Numbered from the stretch's first letter, positions 25,708 to 33,588 are shown. The stretch: 64,000 nt of DNA from Bradyrhizobium canariense (GCF_019402665.1 NZ_VSST01000052.1:1-64000), one strand, 5' to 3'. Translations and numbers: made by a program. The notes: generated from the letters alone by a model not told the origin.

Positions 25708-25893
25708 ATGATGACCGAGGTCCAGGTCCACACCGTCGCGCGCCAGATGCTGGAACAGCATGGTTTTGCTGCGATCGCGAAGGCCGCCGAACAGGCCAGG
25801 GCTTGTGAGGGCCGCGGCGAGGGCGATGAGGCCAAAGAGTGGCGTCACATCGCCGACGCGATGAAGATCATCCGCGGTCCGCACCAGAGCTGA
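25708..25893 (+). CDS. Small hypothetical protein, probable stress gene
   Basis: 61 residues, helical and charged: MTEVQVHTVARQMLEQHG, then a stretch rich in Ala, Glu and Gly, then EWRHIADAMKIIRG. No family recognised. GGGAG lies upstream of two adjacent ATG codons (25708, 25711), and an EcfG-like promoter precedes it, which together support a real gene. It is convergent with the secreted protein at 25922. Confidence 0.65.
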   Translation: MMTEVQVHTVARQMLEQHGFAAIAKAAEQARACEGRGEGDEAKEWRHIADAMKIIRGPHQS

Positions 25894-25921
25894 CACCCTC
25901 GCGCGTCAAGGTTCCCCGCCT

Positions 25922-26173
25922 TCAACGCTCCCCGCGGTCGGCGCCCTGCGGCGACGTGCGATGCTGCGTCTGCGGCTGTGAGCGCTCGCCGGTCTCCTTG
26001 CAGGGGAGCGGCTCCCACGAGCCGTCCGGCGCCTGCTGATAGGCGCTACACGATGAGGACGAGGTCGATTTGTCCTCGCCCTTCTGGGCGTCGGAATTCT
26101 TCGCCAGCACGGGCGCGGTCGTCACCGTTGCGAGGGCAAACGCGACGGTAAGGAGGACATGGTTGATCCGCAT
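25922..26173 (-). CDS. Small secreted hypothetical protein
   Basis: 83 residues with a signal peptide (RINHVLLTVAFALATVTTAPVLA) and a short mature part with two cysteines (SSCSAYQQAPDGSWEPLPC) and a polar, disordered tail. No family recognised. The gene lies alone between two convergent or parallel small genes. Confidence 0.7.
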   Translation of the reverse strand: MRINHVLLTVAFALATVTTAPVLAKNSDAQKGEDKSTSSSSCSAYQQAPDGSWEPLPCKETGERSQPQTQHRTSPQGADRGER

Positions 26174-26283
26174 GGGGCTCCCCTGTTCGAATTCGAAGAG
26201 AGCCGCATGCTGGCGAGGATTGTGACGATTATTGGCCGAAGCAAAAGTTCCGGCACAGCGTGCTTAACGCCGCGCGATGAGCG

Positions 26284-26673
26284 CTAACCGCCCTTGCTGC
26301 GGATCAGGCCGGCGAGGTTGGTCTTCTGGGCCTCGCACCAGCTGGGCATGCCGAGGCGGCGTTGGTTGAGGTCGGTCGCCTGGGTGGCCACCGCGACCTC
26401 GGCCATCAGATCGTCGTCCTGCTTCTCGCCCAACTTGCCGCCGGTGTGCATCCAGGCGATCGCCTTGCGGACCTTCTCGGTGGTGCCTTCGGGCAGCTGC
26501 ATCTGCTCCGCCTTCTGCACCAGATCCTGGTAGACGATATCGGTGCCCGGACATTCGACCTTGGCGGCGAAGGCCTGCAAGACCAAGGTGACATAGGTCG
26601 AACGTGGATGGTCGGCCGCCTGGGCCGGCGCCGCCAGCAGCAACAGGGCCGTCATCAGAAAACCAGTCCGCAT
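26284..26673 (-). CDS. Secreted hypothetical protein
   Basis: 129 residues with a signal peptide (MTALLLLAAPAQAA) and a helical mature part containing two Cys (VECPGTD and MPSWCEAQK). No domain recognised; small rhizobial exported proteins of this kind have no known role. It is separated by about 100 bp from its neighbours on each side, all on the same strand. Confidence 0.72.
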   Translation of the reverse strand: MRTGFLMTALLLLAAPAQAADHPRSTYVTLVLQAFAAKVECPGTDIVYQDLVQKAEQMQLPEGTTEKVRKAIAWMHTGGKLGEKQDDDLMAEVAVATQATDLNQRRLGMPSWCEAQKTNLAGLIRSKGG

Positions 26674-26765
26674 CCTTGGTACCTCCCCGAATTTTCGGGA
26701 AGGCTAGCGGCTGCCGCGCCGCTCCGCAATGGGGATAGCGTGCGGCCGCGAAGACGGCCGGCGAG

Positions 26766-26996
26766 CTAGCGCCGCCAGGCCGGCACCGGATCAAGCGGCG
26801 TGCGATAGACCTCTTTGTGATCGCGGTCGGTGACGCGCACAGCGCAACCCTTGCTTTGCAACTCGGGCTTCACCTGCGACAGCTCGGTGGCCAGTTGGAC
26901 GGCGCGATCGGAGGCGACCTCGATGTCTTCGAGGATGATACCGCCCTGGTTCTTGAACTCTTCACCAACCACGAGATCGAAGGAATAGTAAGGCAT
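26766..26996 (-). CDS. DUF6894-type small protein
   Basis: 76 residues: begins MPYYSFDLVVGEEF, followed by a strand/helix region (EDIEVASDRAVQLATELSQ) and a short strand-rich end (CAVRVTDRDHKEVYR). The layout (M-P-x-Y-x-F-x-(L/V)..G at the start, an amphipathic helix and a (V/I)xVxDxxG-like end) is that of the small DUF6894 family, common in Bradyrhizobium, of unknown function. The promoter region may include the CtrA-like site at 27137. Confidence 0.7.
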   Translation of the reverse strand: MPYYSFDLVVGEEFKNQGGIILEDIEVASDRAVQLATELSQVKPELQSKGCAVRVTDRDHKEVYRTPLDPVPAWRR

Positions 26997-27136
26997 CCGA
27001 ATTCCCCGGTGTGACGAATTGAGCTTCGGCTTTCAACACATGACTGATGGTACCACTGAGTCGATGTTTATCGAATGAAAGGCGCGCGCAATCTCTGTGC
27101 TTATGGCGCAGAAATGATGTGCAGCATTCAAGCGTG

Positions 27137-27151
27137 TTAAGATTTTATTAA
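27137..27151. promoter_or_regulatory. TTAA-N7-TTAA site (CtrA-like)
   Basis: Exact TTAA-GATTTTA-TTAA, 140 bp upstream of the DUF6894-type gene. The neighbourhood is AT-rich, which raises the chance of coincidence, and there is no following C. Confidence 0.3.
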
Positions 27152-27216
27152 ATATGTCGGCGTGATCATCAGGCATGGAATTGCAGCAGAACCGGGCTCC
27201 GGGAACCGGCAGCTGC

Positions 27217-27258
27217 AAGAGAAGGCCGCCGGCATAGATCCCGACGGCCTTTTCTCTT
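27217..27258 (-). terminator. Strong hairpin, possible terminator of the gene at 27370
   Basis: AAGAGAAGGCCG and its near-complement CGGCCTTTTCTCTT form a long stem around a short loop. It lies 110 bp beyond the stop codon of the minus-strand gene at 27370-28395; read on that strand the stem ends in TTCTCTT. Confidence 0.5.
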
Positions 27259-27369
27259 GATGGAAAACTATGGAAGCATCGCTTCCCGTAGTCACCCGGA
27301 CTCAACGCATCACATCGACTCGGACAGCGTCCCTGGCGCGACGCTTTCGCGTCGTCGCGTGACGATGGT

Positions 27370-28395
27370 TCAGCGCAGCGGCATTGGCGGGCGCACGACA
27401 GGTCCATCGTCGTCGGCAACGGCTTGCGTCGTCGTCACAGGTGCAGCTGGCGGTGGGACCGCGGCAGCCTGCGACGGCGGCGGCGGAGCGAGCGGCGCGG
27501 GCGAATAAGCCGGCATGTAGGTGTGCGACACGACCGGCTTCGGTTTGCGAACCGGCGCCGTCGCAGGCCGCGGCGGCAGCACGGACATTTGCGCGCGCGG
27601 ATCGACGCGCGGCTTCGCATCGGCCACCGGCTTCGGCGCGGGCGGCTTCGTCATCTCGCGTGCCATCTGCTCCTGCCCGGCCTTCAACTCGGCGATGTTA
27701 GCCTTGAGCTGCTCGATCTGTTGCGCCATCGCGGCGAGATCGCGCGTCATCGACTGCACCGATTGTGCAGGATCGGATTGTGTTGCCGTGGGCACCGCTG
27801 CTGCAACCTGGGTTGCGGGCGGAGCCGCAGATTGATCTGTCGGTTGATCCGTTGCGGCCTGATCCGTTGCGGCCTGGTCCGCAGGTGGCGCGGCCTGCGC
27901 GGCGGCGACCGGTGCCGTCTGCGAGGTCGAAGGCAGCAGCGACGCCAATACCGGCGTCCATTCGGCGAGCATCTGTCTTGCGGTGTCGCCGTGTTTCTCC
28001 CAAGCGATAGTGGCGGCCGCACTTCCGCCCGCAAACAGCATCGTGACGAACGCGCCGCGCAGCCATTTGCCAGCCGAGGAGCGCTTCTGCCGGCTGAGAC
28101 CATCACCGGCCGCGACGCGCACGGCAGTGTCGACCGAGGGCGCTGCCGCCTGCGGCTCCGCGACGGGACTGAACTTCGGCTCCGGATTCATTCTGGACTT
28201 CAGCGTGAACGCCGGATCTATTTTGGGTTCCGGGCGGGCCGTGATCTCAGGCGCGAGCGCGGGCGCGACGCTGAGAGGGCGCGAGGCCAGCACAATGTCA
28301 GGCGAAATCTGCACCGCGTCGTGCGGGTCGTTGTTCGTGACCGTGTCCTTCACGATCTCATCGACGATTTGCCGAGAGTTCAGCGTCGCGAGCAT
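27370..28395 (-). CDS. Single-pass membrane coiled-coil protein with a Pro/Ala-rich tail
   Basis: 341 residues. A disordered N-terminal 105 residues lead to one membrane segment (WLRGAFVTMLFAGGSAAATIAW), an Ala/Gln-rich linker, a short coiled coil (MTRDLAAMAQQIEQLKANIAELK) and a proline-rich C-terminus ending RPPMPLR. AAAGGAG five bases before ATG 28395 fixes the start; the frame is open for 400 bp more but lacks any signal. It shares this architecture with the gene at 48993-50120, so the two are probably paralogues. Function unknown. Confidence 0.75.
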   Translation of the reverse strand: MLATLNSRQIVDEIVKDTVTNNDPHDAVQISPDIVLASRPLSVAPALAPEITARPEPKIDPAFTLKSRMNPEPKFSPVAEPQAAAPSVDTAVRVAAGDGLSRQKRSSAGKWLRGAFVTMLFAGGSAAATIAWEKHGDTARQMLAEWTPVLASLLPSTSQTAPVAAAQAAPPADQAATDQAATDQPTDQSAAPPATQVAAAVPTATQSDPAQSVQSMTRDLAAMAQQIEQLKANIAELKAGQEQMAREMTKPPAPKPVADAKPRVDPRAQMSVLPPRPATAPVRKPKPVVSHTYMPAYSPAPLAPPPPSQAAAVPPPAAPVTTTQAVADDDGPVVRPPMPLR

Positions 28396-28404
28396 CGCAG
28401 CTCC

Positions 28405-28436
28405 TTTGAAGCCCGGGTGTTTTGAAGCCCGGGCGT
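28405..28436 (-). repeat. 16-bp tandem repeat in the leader of the gene at 28395
   Basis: Two direct copies of a 16-bp unit (TTTGAAGCCCGGGTGT, then the same with CGT at the end), differing at one base, directly upstream of the ribosome-binding site of the minus-strand gene. Confidence 0.8.
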
Positions 28437-28714
28437 TGAGTAGTTGAAGTGTTGGCCGTCCGCATTCGCGCGAGCAGATCCGTTGAGGTGAGCCCGTCCA
28501 ATTCCCCGAGGCCCAAGCCATGACGCACGAGTCCAGCCGGGTTTGACCAAAGCAAGGCGAGGGGATGGAGACTGTGCGACGCTCTTGCGCCCTTTGTGGT
28601 GATGGAACCCGCCTCAGAAAACACGCGTACGTGTTCCACAATGCCTTGTTTTCAGCACGATTTTGGCAGCATCTGGTGTTGCTGGGGGTGCTGCTATCGC
28701 TATCGGGGCCGGCG

Positions 28715-29368
28715 GTGCCAAGATCCTTATTCGTTCTATTCGTTGTTGCCATGCTTCCATTGGGCGGCTGCATGCAGACAACGCTTTCGCCATCGACGGA
28801 CGCGAGCATGACGCCGCGCGACCGGCAGTTACTCGCGCATACGCCGTACGCGCAAGCGAACGTGCCCGAGCAATATCTTCGTCATATCGTCGATTATCCG
28901 CGCAAGGAGCAGCCGGGCACGATTCTGGTCGATACCGATGCGCGCTATCTCTATTTCGTGCTGCCCGACGGCAAGGCGATTCGCTACGGCGTTGCGGTCG
29001 GCGAGGAAGCCATGGCGTTCTCCGGTGTCGCGCGGGTCGGTCGTCTAGCGGAGTGGCCGGACTGGGTTCCGACGGCGGACATCCAGGCGCGGCTCGGACC
29101 CTATCCGGCGCGCGTGCCCGGCGGTCCCGCCAATCCCCTGGGTGCGCGCGGCATCTATCTCTATGCCGGCAACAAGGACACGCTCTACCGCATCCACGGC
29201 ACCAACCAGCCGGAATATATCGGGCAGGCGATCTCGTCCGGATGCATCCGGATGCGCAACGAGGACGTGATCGATCTCTATGACCGGGTGAAGCTCAATT
29301 CAACGGTCGTGGTGCTGCCGCCCGGACAGAACGCGCAAGTCGAAGCGCAGCCCAGCTGGCGCGGGTAG
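28715..29368 (+). CDS. L,D-transpeptidase, probable lipoprotein
   Basis: Peptidoglycan cross-linking enzyme of the ErfK/YbiS/YkuD family. The catalytic signature HGTN(16 residues)SSGCIRMRNED is complete. From the GTG at 28715 the sequence begins PRSLFVLFVVAMLPLGGC, a good lipoprotein signal with lipobox LGGC, so I prefer this start (217 residues); the frame is open back to ATG 28565. Acts in the periplasm, making 3-3 crosslinks or anchoring proteins. Confidence 0.88.
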   Translation: MPRSLFVLFVVAMLPLGGCMQTTLSPSTDASMTPRDRQLLAHTPYAQANVPEQYLRHIVDYPRKEQPGTILVDTDARYLYFVLPDGKAIRYGVAVGEEAMAFSGVARVGRLAEWPDWVPTADIQARLGPYPARVPGGPANPLGARGIYLYAGNKDTLYRIHGTNQPEYIGQAISSGCIRMRNEDVIDLYDRVKLNSTVVVLPPGQNAQVEAQPSWRG

Positions 29369-29374
29369 GTCGCC

Positions 29375-29803
29375 CTAATTCTCGGGACGGGCAATGCGCC
29401 ATTGCAGCGTCGTGGCATTGCCATTGGCCTCGCCCGGCGCCTTGTCGGCCGGCGAGGTGTAGAGCGGGCGATAGCGATATGCCCACATCTTGCTGCCGTC
29501 GTTACGGTTGATCACGGTGAAGTCGCCGACCGCCTTGGCATCGGCCGTTGCGGGCAGCGGCACCCAGCTCTCGACACATTTGCCGTTGCAGTTCGACGTC
29601 TTGCCGGTGGTATCGCGCTCGTAATAGTAGAGCGTCATGCCGTTGAGGTCGACGAGCGTGGGGCCCTGCTTGGTCAGGATGACTTTCGCCGGTGAGGTCG
29701 CGGGCTTCGGCGGAGGAGGGGCATCGCCGCCGCCATGGCCATTCGCGAGCGCCGGAGCGGTCGAGAGCGCGATGGCCGCCGCCGCAATGAGGAACCTGAA
29801 CAT
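29375..29803 (-). CDS. Secreted COG4315-type repeat protein (Lipoprotein_15-like)
   Basis: 142 residues with a signal peptide (FRFLIAAAAIALSTAPALA). The mature part carries the family's repeat, LVDLNGMTLYYYERDTTGKTSNCNGKCVESWVPL and a second copy containing MWAYRYRPLY, with the paired cysteines of this group. Function unknown. Its stop is 6 bp from the L,D-transpeptidase stop. A TTAA-N7-TTAA site lies 23 bp upstream of the ATG. Confidence 0.85.
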   Translation of the reverse strand: MFRFLIAAAAIALSTAPALANGHGGGDAPPPPKPATSPAKVILTKQGPTLVDLNGMTLYYYERDTTGKTSNCNGKCVESWVPLPATADAKAVGDFTVINRNDGSKMWAYRYRPLYTSPADKAPGEANGNATTLQWRIARPEN

Positions 29804-29825
29804 CCGAAACTCCAGACCGGCAAAG

Positions 29826-29840
29826 TTAATCGCGCGTTAA
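29826..29840. promoter_or_regulatory. TTAA-N7-TTAA site (CtrA-like) before the COG4315 gene
   Basis: Exact TTAA-TCGCGCG-TTAA in an otherwise GC-rich setting, ending 23 bp upstream of the minus-strand ATG at 29803. A plausible CtrA site overlapping the promoter. Confidence 0.45.
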
Positions 29841-29924
29841 ACGCCGAATGCGGCGGACCCTAACAGCCGAAGGTTAGTTCCAGGTTTCGCGACATTGCGA
29901 CAACGACCGGTACAATTACGGGGG

Positions 29925-30389
29925 TTAGGCCTGCGCTTCGCGCAGCGGGGCGCGGCTGAGCTCGTTGCCGGCGGCGATGGCCTTGTGCAACAGCCGCATC
30001 AGATCCTCACTTTCTTTCGCGCTGAGGCCGCGCAGCATGATGCGTTGCGCGGATTCGACGGCCGGCGTGATCTTGCGCAGCGTGCGGCGGCCTTCGTCGG
30101 TGATCTCGAGCTCGCGGGCACGACGGTCGCGGCGCGAGGCGCGGCGCTCCGCGAGCCCCTTCTGCACGAGGCGGTCGATCACGCCGGTGATGGTGGTGCG
30201 GTCGTAGGCGATCAATCCTGCGAGCGTCACCTGGTCGAGGCCCGGGTTGGCCTTGATGGTCGCGAGCGCGGCGTATTGCACCGGCGTGAGGTCGAATCCG
30301 GCATCGCCGACCTCGGCCAAAAACACCGCCACCGCGATCTGCTGGAACCGGCGCGCCAGATGTCCGGGCATGTCGTTGTTGTCTTTCAC
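29925..30389 (-). CDS. mobR: MarR-family regulator (MobR-like)
   Basis: About 154 residues with a winged helix-turn-helix (VTLAGLIAYDRTTITGVIDRLVQKGLAERRASRRDRRARELEITDEG). It starts at GTG 30389, which has GGAG seven bases upstream; the longer frame has no ribosome-binding site. It is divergent from a MobA-type 3-hydroxybenzoate 4-monooxygenase, the same arrangement as mobR-mobA of Comamonas testosteroni, where MobR is a repressor relieved by 3-hydroxybenzoate. The symbol is by analogy. Confidence 0.8.
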   Translation of the reverse strand: MKDNNDMPGHLARRFQQIAVAVFLAEVGDAGFDLTPVQYAALATIKANPGLDQVTLAGLIAYDRTTITGVIDRLVQKGLAERRASRRDRRARELEITDEGRRTLRKITPAVESAQRIMLRGLSAKESEDLMRLLHKAIAAGNELSRAPLREAQA

Positions 30390-30424
30390 CGAATTTCTCC
30401 GTTGGGGCAGGACGGCCGGGATCG

Positions 30425-30459
30425 TTGACAAGTATACTGATAGTCAGCATACTGAACAA
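30425..30459. promoter_or_regulatory. Face-to-face promoters and operator of mobR/mobA
   Basis: Plus strand: TTGACA (30425-30430), 17 bases, CATACT (30448-30453). Minus strand: TTGTTC (complement of 30454-30459), 17 bases, TATACT (complement of 30431-30436). The inverted repeat GTATACTGA-TAG-TCAGCATAC (30432-30452, one mismatch) fills both spacers, so a bound MarR dimer would silence both genes. Confidence 0.7.
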
Positions 30460-30492
30460 TATCCAAACAGAACGTTTCCGGGAGAGGTGCTC

Positions 30493-32415
30493 ATGCAATT
30501 CCATCTCAATGGATTTCAGCCGGGCGACCCTGAAATCGCCGATCCCGCCGCGCGCATTCAGGCTTCGGGCGCAACGGGGGGCGTTCCTGACGAGGTCGAT
30601 GTCCTCATCGTCGGCTGTGGCCCTGCGGGCCTGACGCTCGCTGCCCAGCTTGCGCAGTTTGCTGACATCAAGACCTGCATCGTCGAGCAGAAGCCGGATC
30701 GCTTGCTGGTCGGGCAGGCCGATGGCATCGCATGCCGCACCATGGAGATGTTCCACGCCTTCGGATTCAGCGAGCGCGTCCTGAAGGAAGCTTGTTGGGT
30801 GAACGAGACCACGTTCTGGAAGCCGGACGAGCGGATGCCGGAAAACATCGTCCGCAGCGGCCGGGTGCAGGACGTCGAGGACGGTTTGTCGGAATTCCCG
30901 CACGTCATTCTCAACCAGGCGCGCATCCATGACGGTTTTCTCGACGTCATGCGCAAAGCGCCGGCAAGGCTCGAGCCCCATTACAGCCGGCGCCTGCTGG
31001 ACCTTCAGGTCCATCCCTCCGCGGGGCCCACCGACCATGCCGTGACGGCGCGGCTCGAACGGGTCGACCCCGAGAACGAGGGCAAGATAGAGACGATCAA
31101 GGCGCGCTACGTCGTCGGCTGCGACGGCGCCCGCAGCATGGTGCGCAAATCGATCGGTCGCGAGTTGCTCGGCGATTCCGCCAATCATGCCTGGGGCGTC
31201 ATGGACGTGCTGGCGGTGACCGATTTTCCCGACATCCGCTTCAAGGCCCTGATCCAGTCGGCGAAGGACGGCAGCCTGCTGATCATTCCGCGCGAGGGCG
31301 GCTATATGGTCCGCCTCTATGTCGAGCTCGCCAAGCTCGACGTCGGCGAGCGCGTCGCCAATCGCAACATCACCGCCGATGACGTGATCGCGAAGGCGCA
31401 GCGGATCCTGAAGCCGCATATGCTCGATGTGAAGGAGATCGCGTGGTGGTCGGTCTACGAGATCGGCCAGCGCCTGACCGACAAGTTCGACGACGTGCCG
31501 GAGACCGAGATCGCAGCGCGTCTGCCGCGGATCTTCATCGCCGGAGATGCCTGCCACACCCACAGCCCGAAGGCGGGGCAGGGCATGAACGTCTCGATGC
31601 AGGACGCCTTCAATCTCGGCTGGAAGCTCGCTGCCGTTTTGCGGAAGCAGTCTGCGCCGAGCCTGCTGCATTCCTATTCGGCCGAGCGCCAGGCGATTGC
31701 GAAAGAGCTGATCGATTTCGACCGCGAATGGGCGGGAATTCTCGCGTCCGCCGCCAAGGCCGGCGGCGCCGATGCCGCCAGGACGCAGGACTATTTCGTG
31801 AGGCACGGTCGCTACACCGCGGGCACGGCGACGCATTACCGCCCGTCGGTTCTGACCGGAGCGACGTCCCACCAGCATCTCGCGCAAGGCTTCGTCATCG
31901 GCACGCGCTTTCATTCCGCACCGGTGATCCGGCTTGCGGATGCCAAGCCGGTGCATCTCGGTCACGCCGCGCCGGCGGATGGCCGCTTCCGCATCTACGC
32001 TTTCTCCGGCGCTGAGGATCCGGCAGCAGCCGGCTCGGCCATTCGCGCCTTGTGCAGTTTTCTCTCCGACGCCCGGGAGTCGCCGGTCCGGCGTTACACG
32101 CCAGCGGCCGCCGACATCGACAGCGTGATCGACCTGCGGGCGGTCTTCCAGCAGGATCATCGCGAGCTCGCCATGGAGGCGATGCCCGCGCTGCTGCTTC
32201 CGCGCAAGGGCCGGTACGGCCTGATCGACTACGAGAAGATGTTCTGTCCGGACCTCAAGAATGGTCAAGACGTTTTCACCATGCGCGGTATCGATCGCAA
32301 GGCCGGCTGCATGGTCGTGGTGCGGCCGGATCAGTATGTCGCGACCGTGCTGCCGCTCGATGATTTTGCTGCGCTTGCTGCGTACTTCGACGGTTTTATG
32401 CAGCAAGTGAACTGA
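30493..32415 (+). CDS. mobA: 3-hydroxybenzoate 4-monooxygenase-like FAD-dependent hydroxylase
   Basis: 640 residues, the size of MobA and of the phenol-hydroxylase branch. FAD-binding GxGxxG is in DVLIVGCGPAGLTLA near residue 38, the second FAD motif in RIFIAGDACHTHSPKAGQGMN, and there is a C-terminal thioredoxin-like domain. The N-terminus MQFHLNGFQPGDPEI closely resembles MobA, which converts 3-hydroxybenzoate to protocatechuate. GGGAGAGG precedes the ATG. Divergent from its MarR regulator. Substrate inferred from similarity. Confidence 0.86.
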   Translation: MQFHLNGFQPGDPEIADPAARIQASGATGGVPDEVDVLIVGCGPAGLTLAAQLAQFADIKTCIVEQKPDRLLVGQADGIACRTMEMFHAFGFSERVLKEACWVNETTFWKPDERMPENIVRSGRVQDVEDGLSEFPHVILNQARIHDGFLDVMRKAPARLEPHYSRRLLDLQVHPSAGPTDHAVTARLERVDPENEGKIETIKARYVVGCDGARSMVRKSIGRELLGDSANHAWGVMDVLAVTDFPDIRFKALIQSAKDGSLLIIPREGGYMVRLYVELAKLDVGERVANRNITADDVIAKAQRILKPHMLDVKEIAWWSVYEIGQRLTDKFDDVPETEIAARLPRIFIAGDACHTHSPKAGQGMNVSMQDAFNLGWKLAAVLRKQSAPSLLHSYSAERQAIAKELIDFDREWAGILASAAKAGGADAARTQDYFVRHGRYTAGTATHYRPSVLTGATSHQHLAQGFVIGTRFHSAPVIRLADAKPVHLGHAAPADGRFRIYAFSGAEDPAAAGSAIRALCSFLSDARESPVRRYTPAAADIDSVIDLRAVFQQDHRELAMEAMPALLLPRKGRYGLIDYEKMFCPDLKNGQDVFTMRGIDRKAGCMVVVRPDQYVATVLPLDDFAALAAYFDGFMQQVN

Positions 32416-32524
32416 CGGGACGGCAGCGCACACCCTCTCTGCGCGCGGTGTCGATGAACAGCCAATGAATATTGAACCGCGCGCGGCATCGGTCTCGATC
32501 TTTCGACGAATGAGACCTTCGTAC

Positions 32525-32551
32525 GCGGAACGCCCGTTCCGCTGGCGCGTT
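32525..32551 (+). promoter_or_regulatory. EcfG-like promoter with overlapping palindrome
   Basis: GGAAC (32527-32531), 16 bases, CGTT (32548-32551), ending 26 bp before the ATG of the SH3 gene: an exact EcfG pattern. The -35 element is part of a perfect inverted repeat GCGGAACG-CC-CGTTCCGC (32525-32542), which could also be an operator. Confidence 0.6.
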
Positions 32552-32577
32552 CCGACTCGAAAGAGGAGGACTACGCC

Positions 32578-33588
32578 ATGAAATTCCGAAGCGTGTTGTT
32601 AGCCGCATTGCTGCTTGCCCCGACGGCCGCGCTGGCCGCACCGGGCATGGTCACCGTCTCGACCGGCCTGCGCGCCGGGCCGGGTCCGGGCTTTCCGCTG
32701 GTCGATCGCATCCCCGAGGGCGCCCGCGTCGACATCCATGGTTGCCTGCGCGGCAACGCTTGGTGCGACGTGAGCTTCTCGGATGACCGCGGCTGGGTGT
32801 CGTCGCAATATCTCGAATATCTCTACCGCAATCACTACGTCTATCTCCCAGACTATGTCGACGAGATCGACGTGCCGATCGTCCCCTTCGTGCTGACCTC
32901 GTACTGGTCGAGCTATTATCAGGGGCGGCCCTGGTATCGGCGGCATGCCCACTGGAATAGCTACTGGACTTCGCATCAGCGCGACGCGATGCGGATGACG
33001 ATCGATCCGCGCGCGGCTCGCATCGGCCGCGCGGCAACGCGCGATGCGGCAGTCGCACTCGGGCACAACGGTGCGAATGCCAAGCAAAGTGCAAGGGAAA
33101 ATGCGAAGGAAAGCCTTAGAGGCGCGGCCGCGGTCTCGGGCCGTGATGCCGCGACTCCACGGCACGACGCCGCGATCGCCAGGCGCGAGACTGCGGTGAC
33201 GACGGACCGGGCCCGCGCGGGACGAAGCGACCGCATCGCGCATGAGCGGACCAATCTGCAGAGCCGCAATCCGCGCGATGCACAGGCCCGCGTCATGCAC
33301 GAGCAGGCCGCGAGCCGCGCAGCGGTGCGTGCGCAACCGATGGCACGCGCACACGAGGCGCCGCGTGTCTCAGCCGCTCCCGCAAGCCGGCCTGCGATGC
33401 CGCATGTGGCCCAGCCCAATGTGAGCCACGGCTCCCCGATGAACGCTCATGCCCAGATGCCGGCGCCGCGCGCGGCTGCGCCTGCGATGCCTCATGGCGG
33501 TGGCGGCGGCGCTCCTCACATCAACGCCGCGCCGCACGGCGGCGGTGCGCCGGCCGGCGGTCCCGGTGGCGGGCACCAAAAGCACTAG
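32578..33588 (+). CDS. Secreted SH3-domain protein with low-complexity tail
   Basis: 336 residues. A signal peptide (KFRSVLLAALLLAPTAALA) is followed by one bacterial SH3 domain (VSTGLRAGPGPGFPLVDRIPEGARVDIHGCLRGNAWCDV...GWVSSQYL), then an aromatic stretch, then a long Ala/Arg/His/Pro-rich tail from about residue 140. Such domains bind peptidoglycan or proteins at the cell surface. AGAGGAGG precedes the ATG, and an EcfG-like promoter lies upstream, suggesting induction by general stress. A terminator hairpin follows. Confidence 0.82.
   Translation: MKFRSVLLAALLLAPTAALAAPGMVTVSTGLRAGPGPGFPLVDRIPEGARVDIHGCLRGNAWCDVSFSDDRGWVSSQYLEYLYRNHYVYLPDYVDEIDVPIVPFVLTSYWSSYYQGRPWYRRHAHWNSYWTSHQRDAMRMTIDPRAARIGRAATRDAAVALGHNGANAKQSARENAKESLRGAAAVSGRDAATPRHDAAIARRETAVTTDRARAGRSDRIAHERTNLQSRNPRDAQARVMHEQAASRAAVRAQPMARAHEAPRVSAAPASRPAMPHVAQPNVSHGSPMNAHAQMPAPRAAAPAMPHGGGGGAPHINAAPHGGGAPAGGPGGGHQKH

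Larger units (their letters stand above)
26997..27369. other. 370-bp intergenic region, AT-rich, with a hairpin and a CtrA-like site
   Basis: Holds a TTAA-N7-TTAA site (27137-27151) and a hairpin with a T-rich 3' arm (27217-27258). A reading frame on the minus strand exists (27033-27419) but overlaps the next gene and has neither codon bias nor a ribosome-binding site; I see no coding gene here. Confidence 0.5.

Noticed and set aside
27033-27419. 128-residue minus-strand frame before the DUF6894-type gene
   Set aside because: Its end overlaps the gene at 27370, and composition (many Cys, Arg) looks random.
30007-32433. 808-residue minus-strand frame opposite mobA
   Set aside because: Antisense shadow; the plus strand encodes a well-supported monooxygenase.
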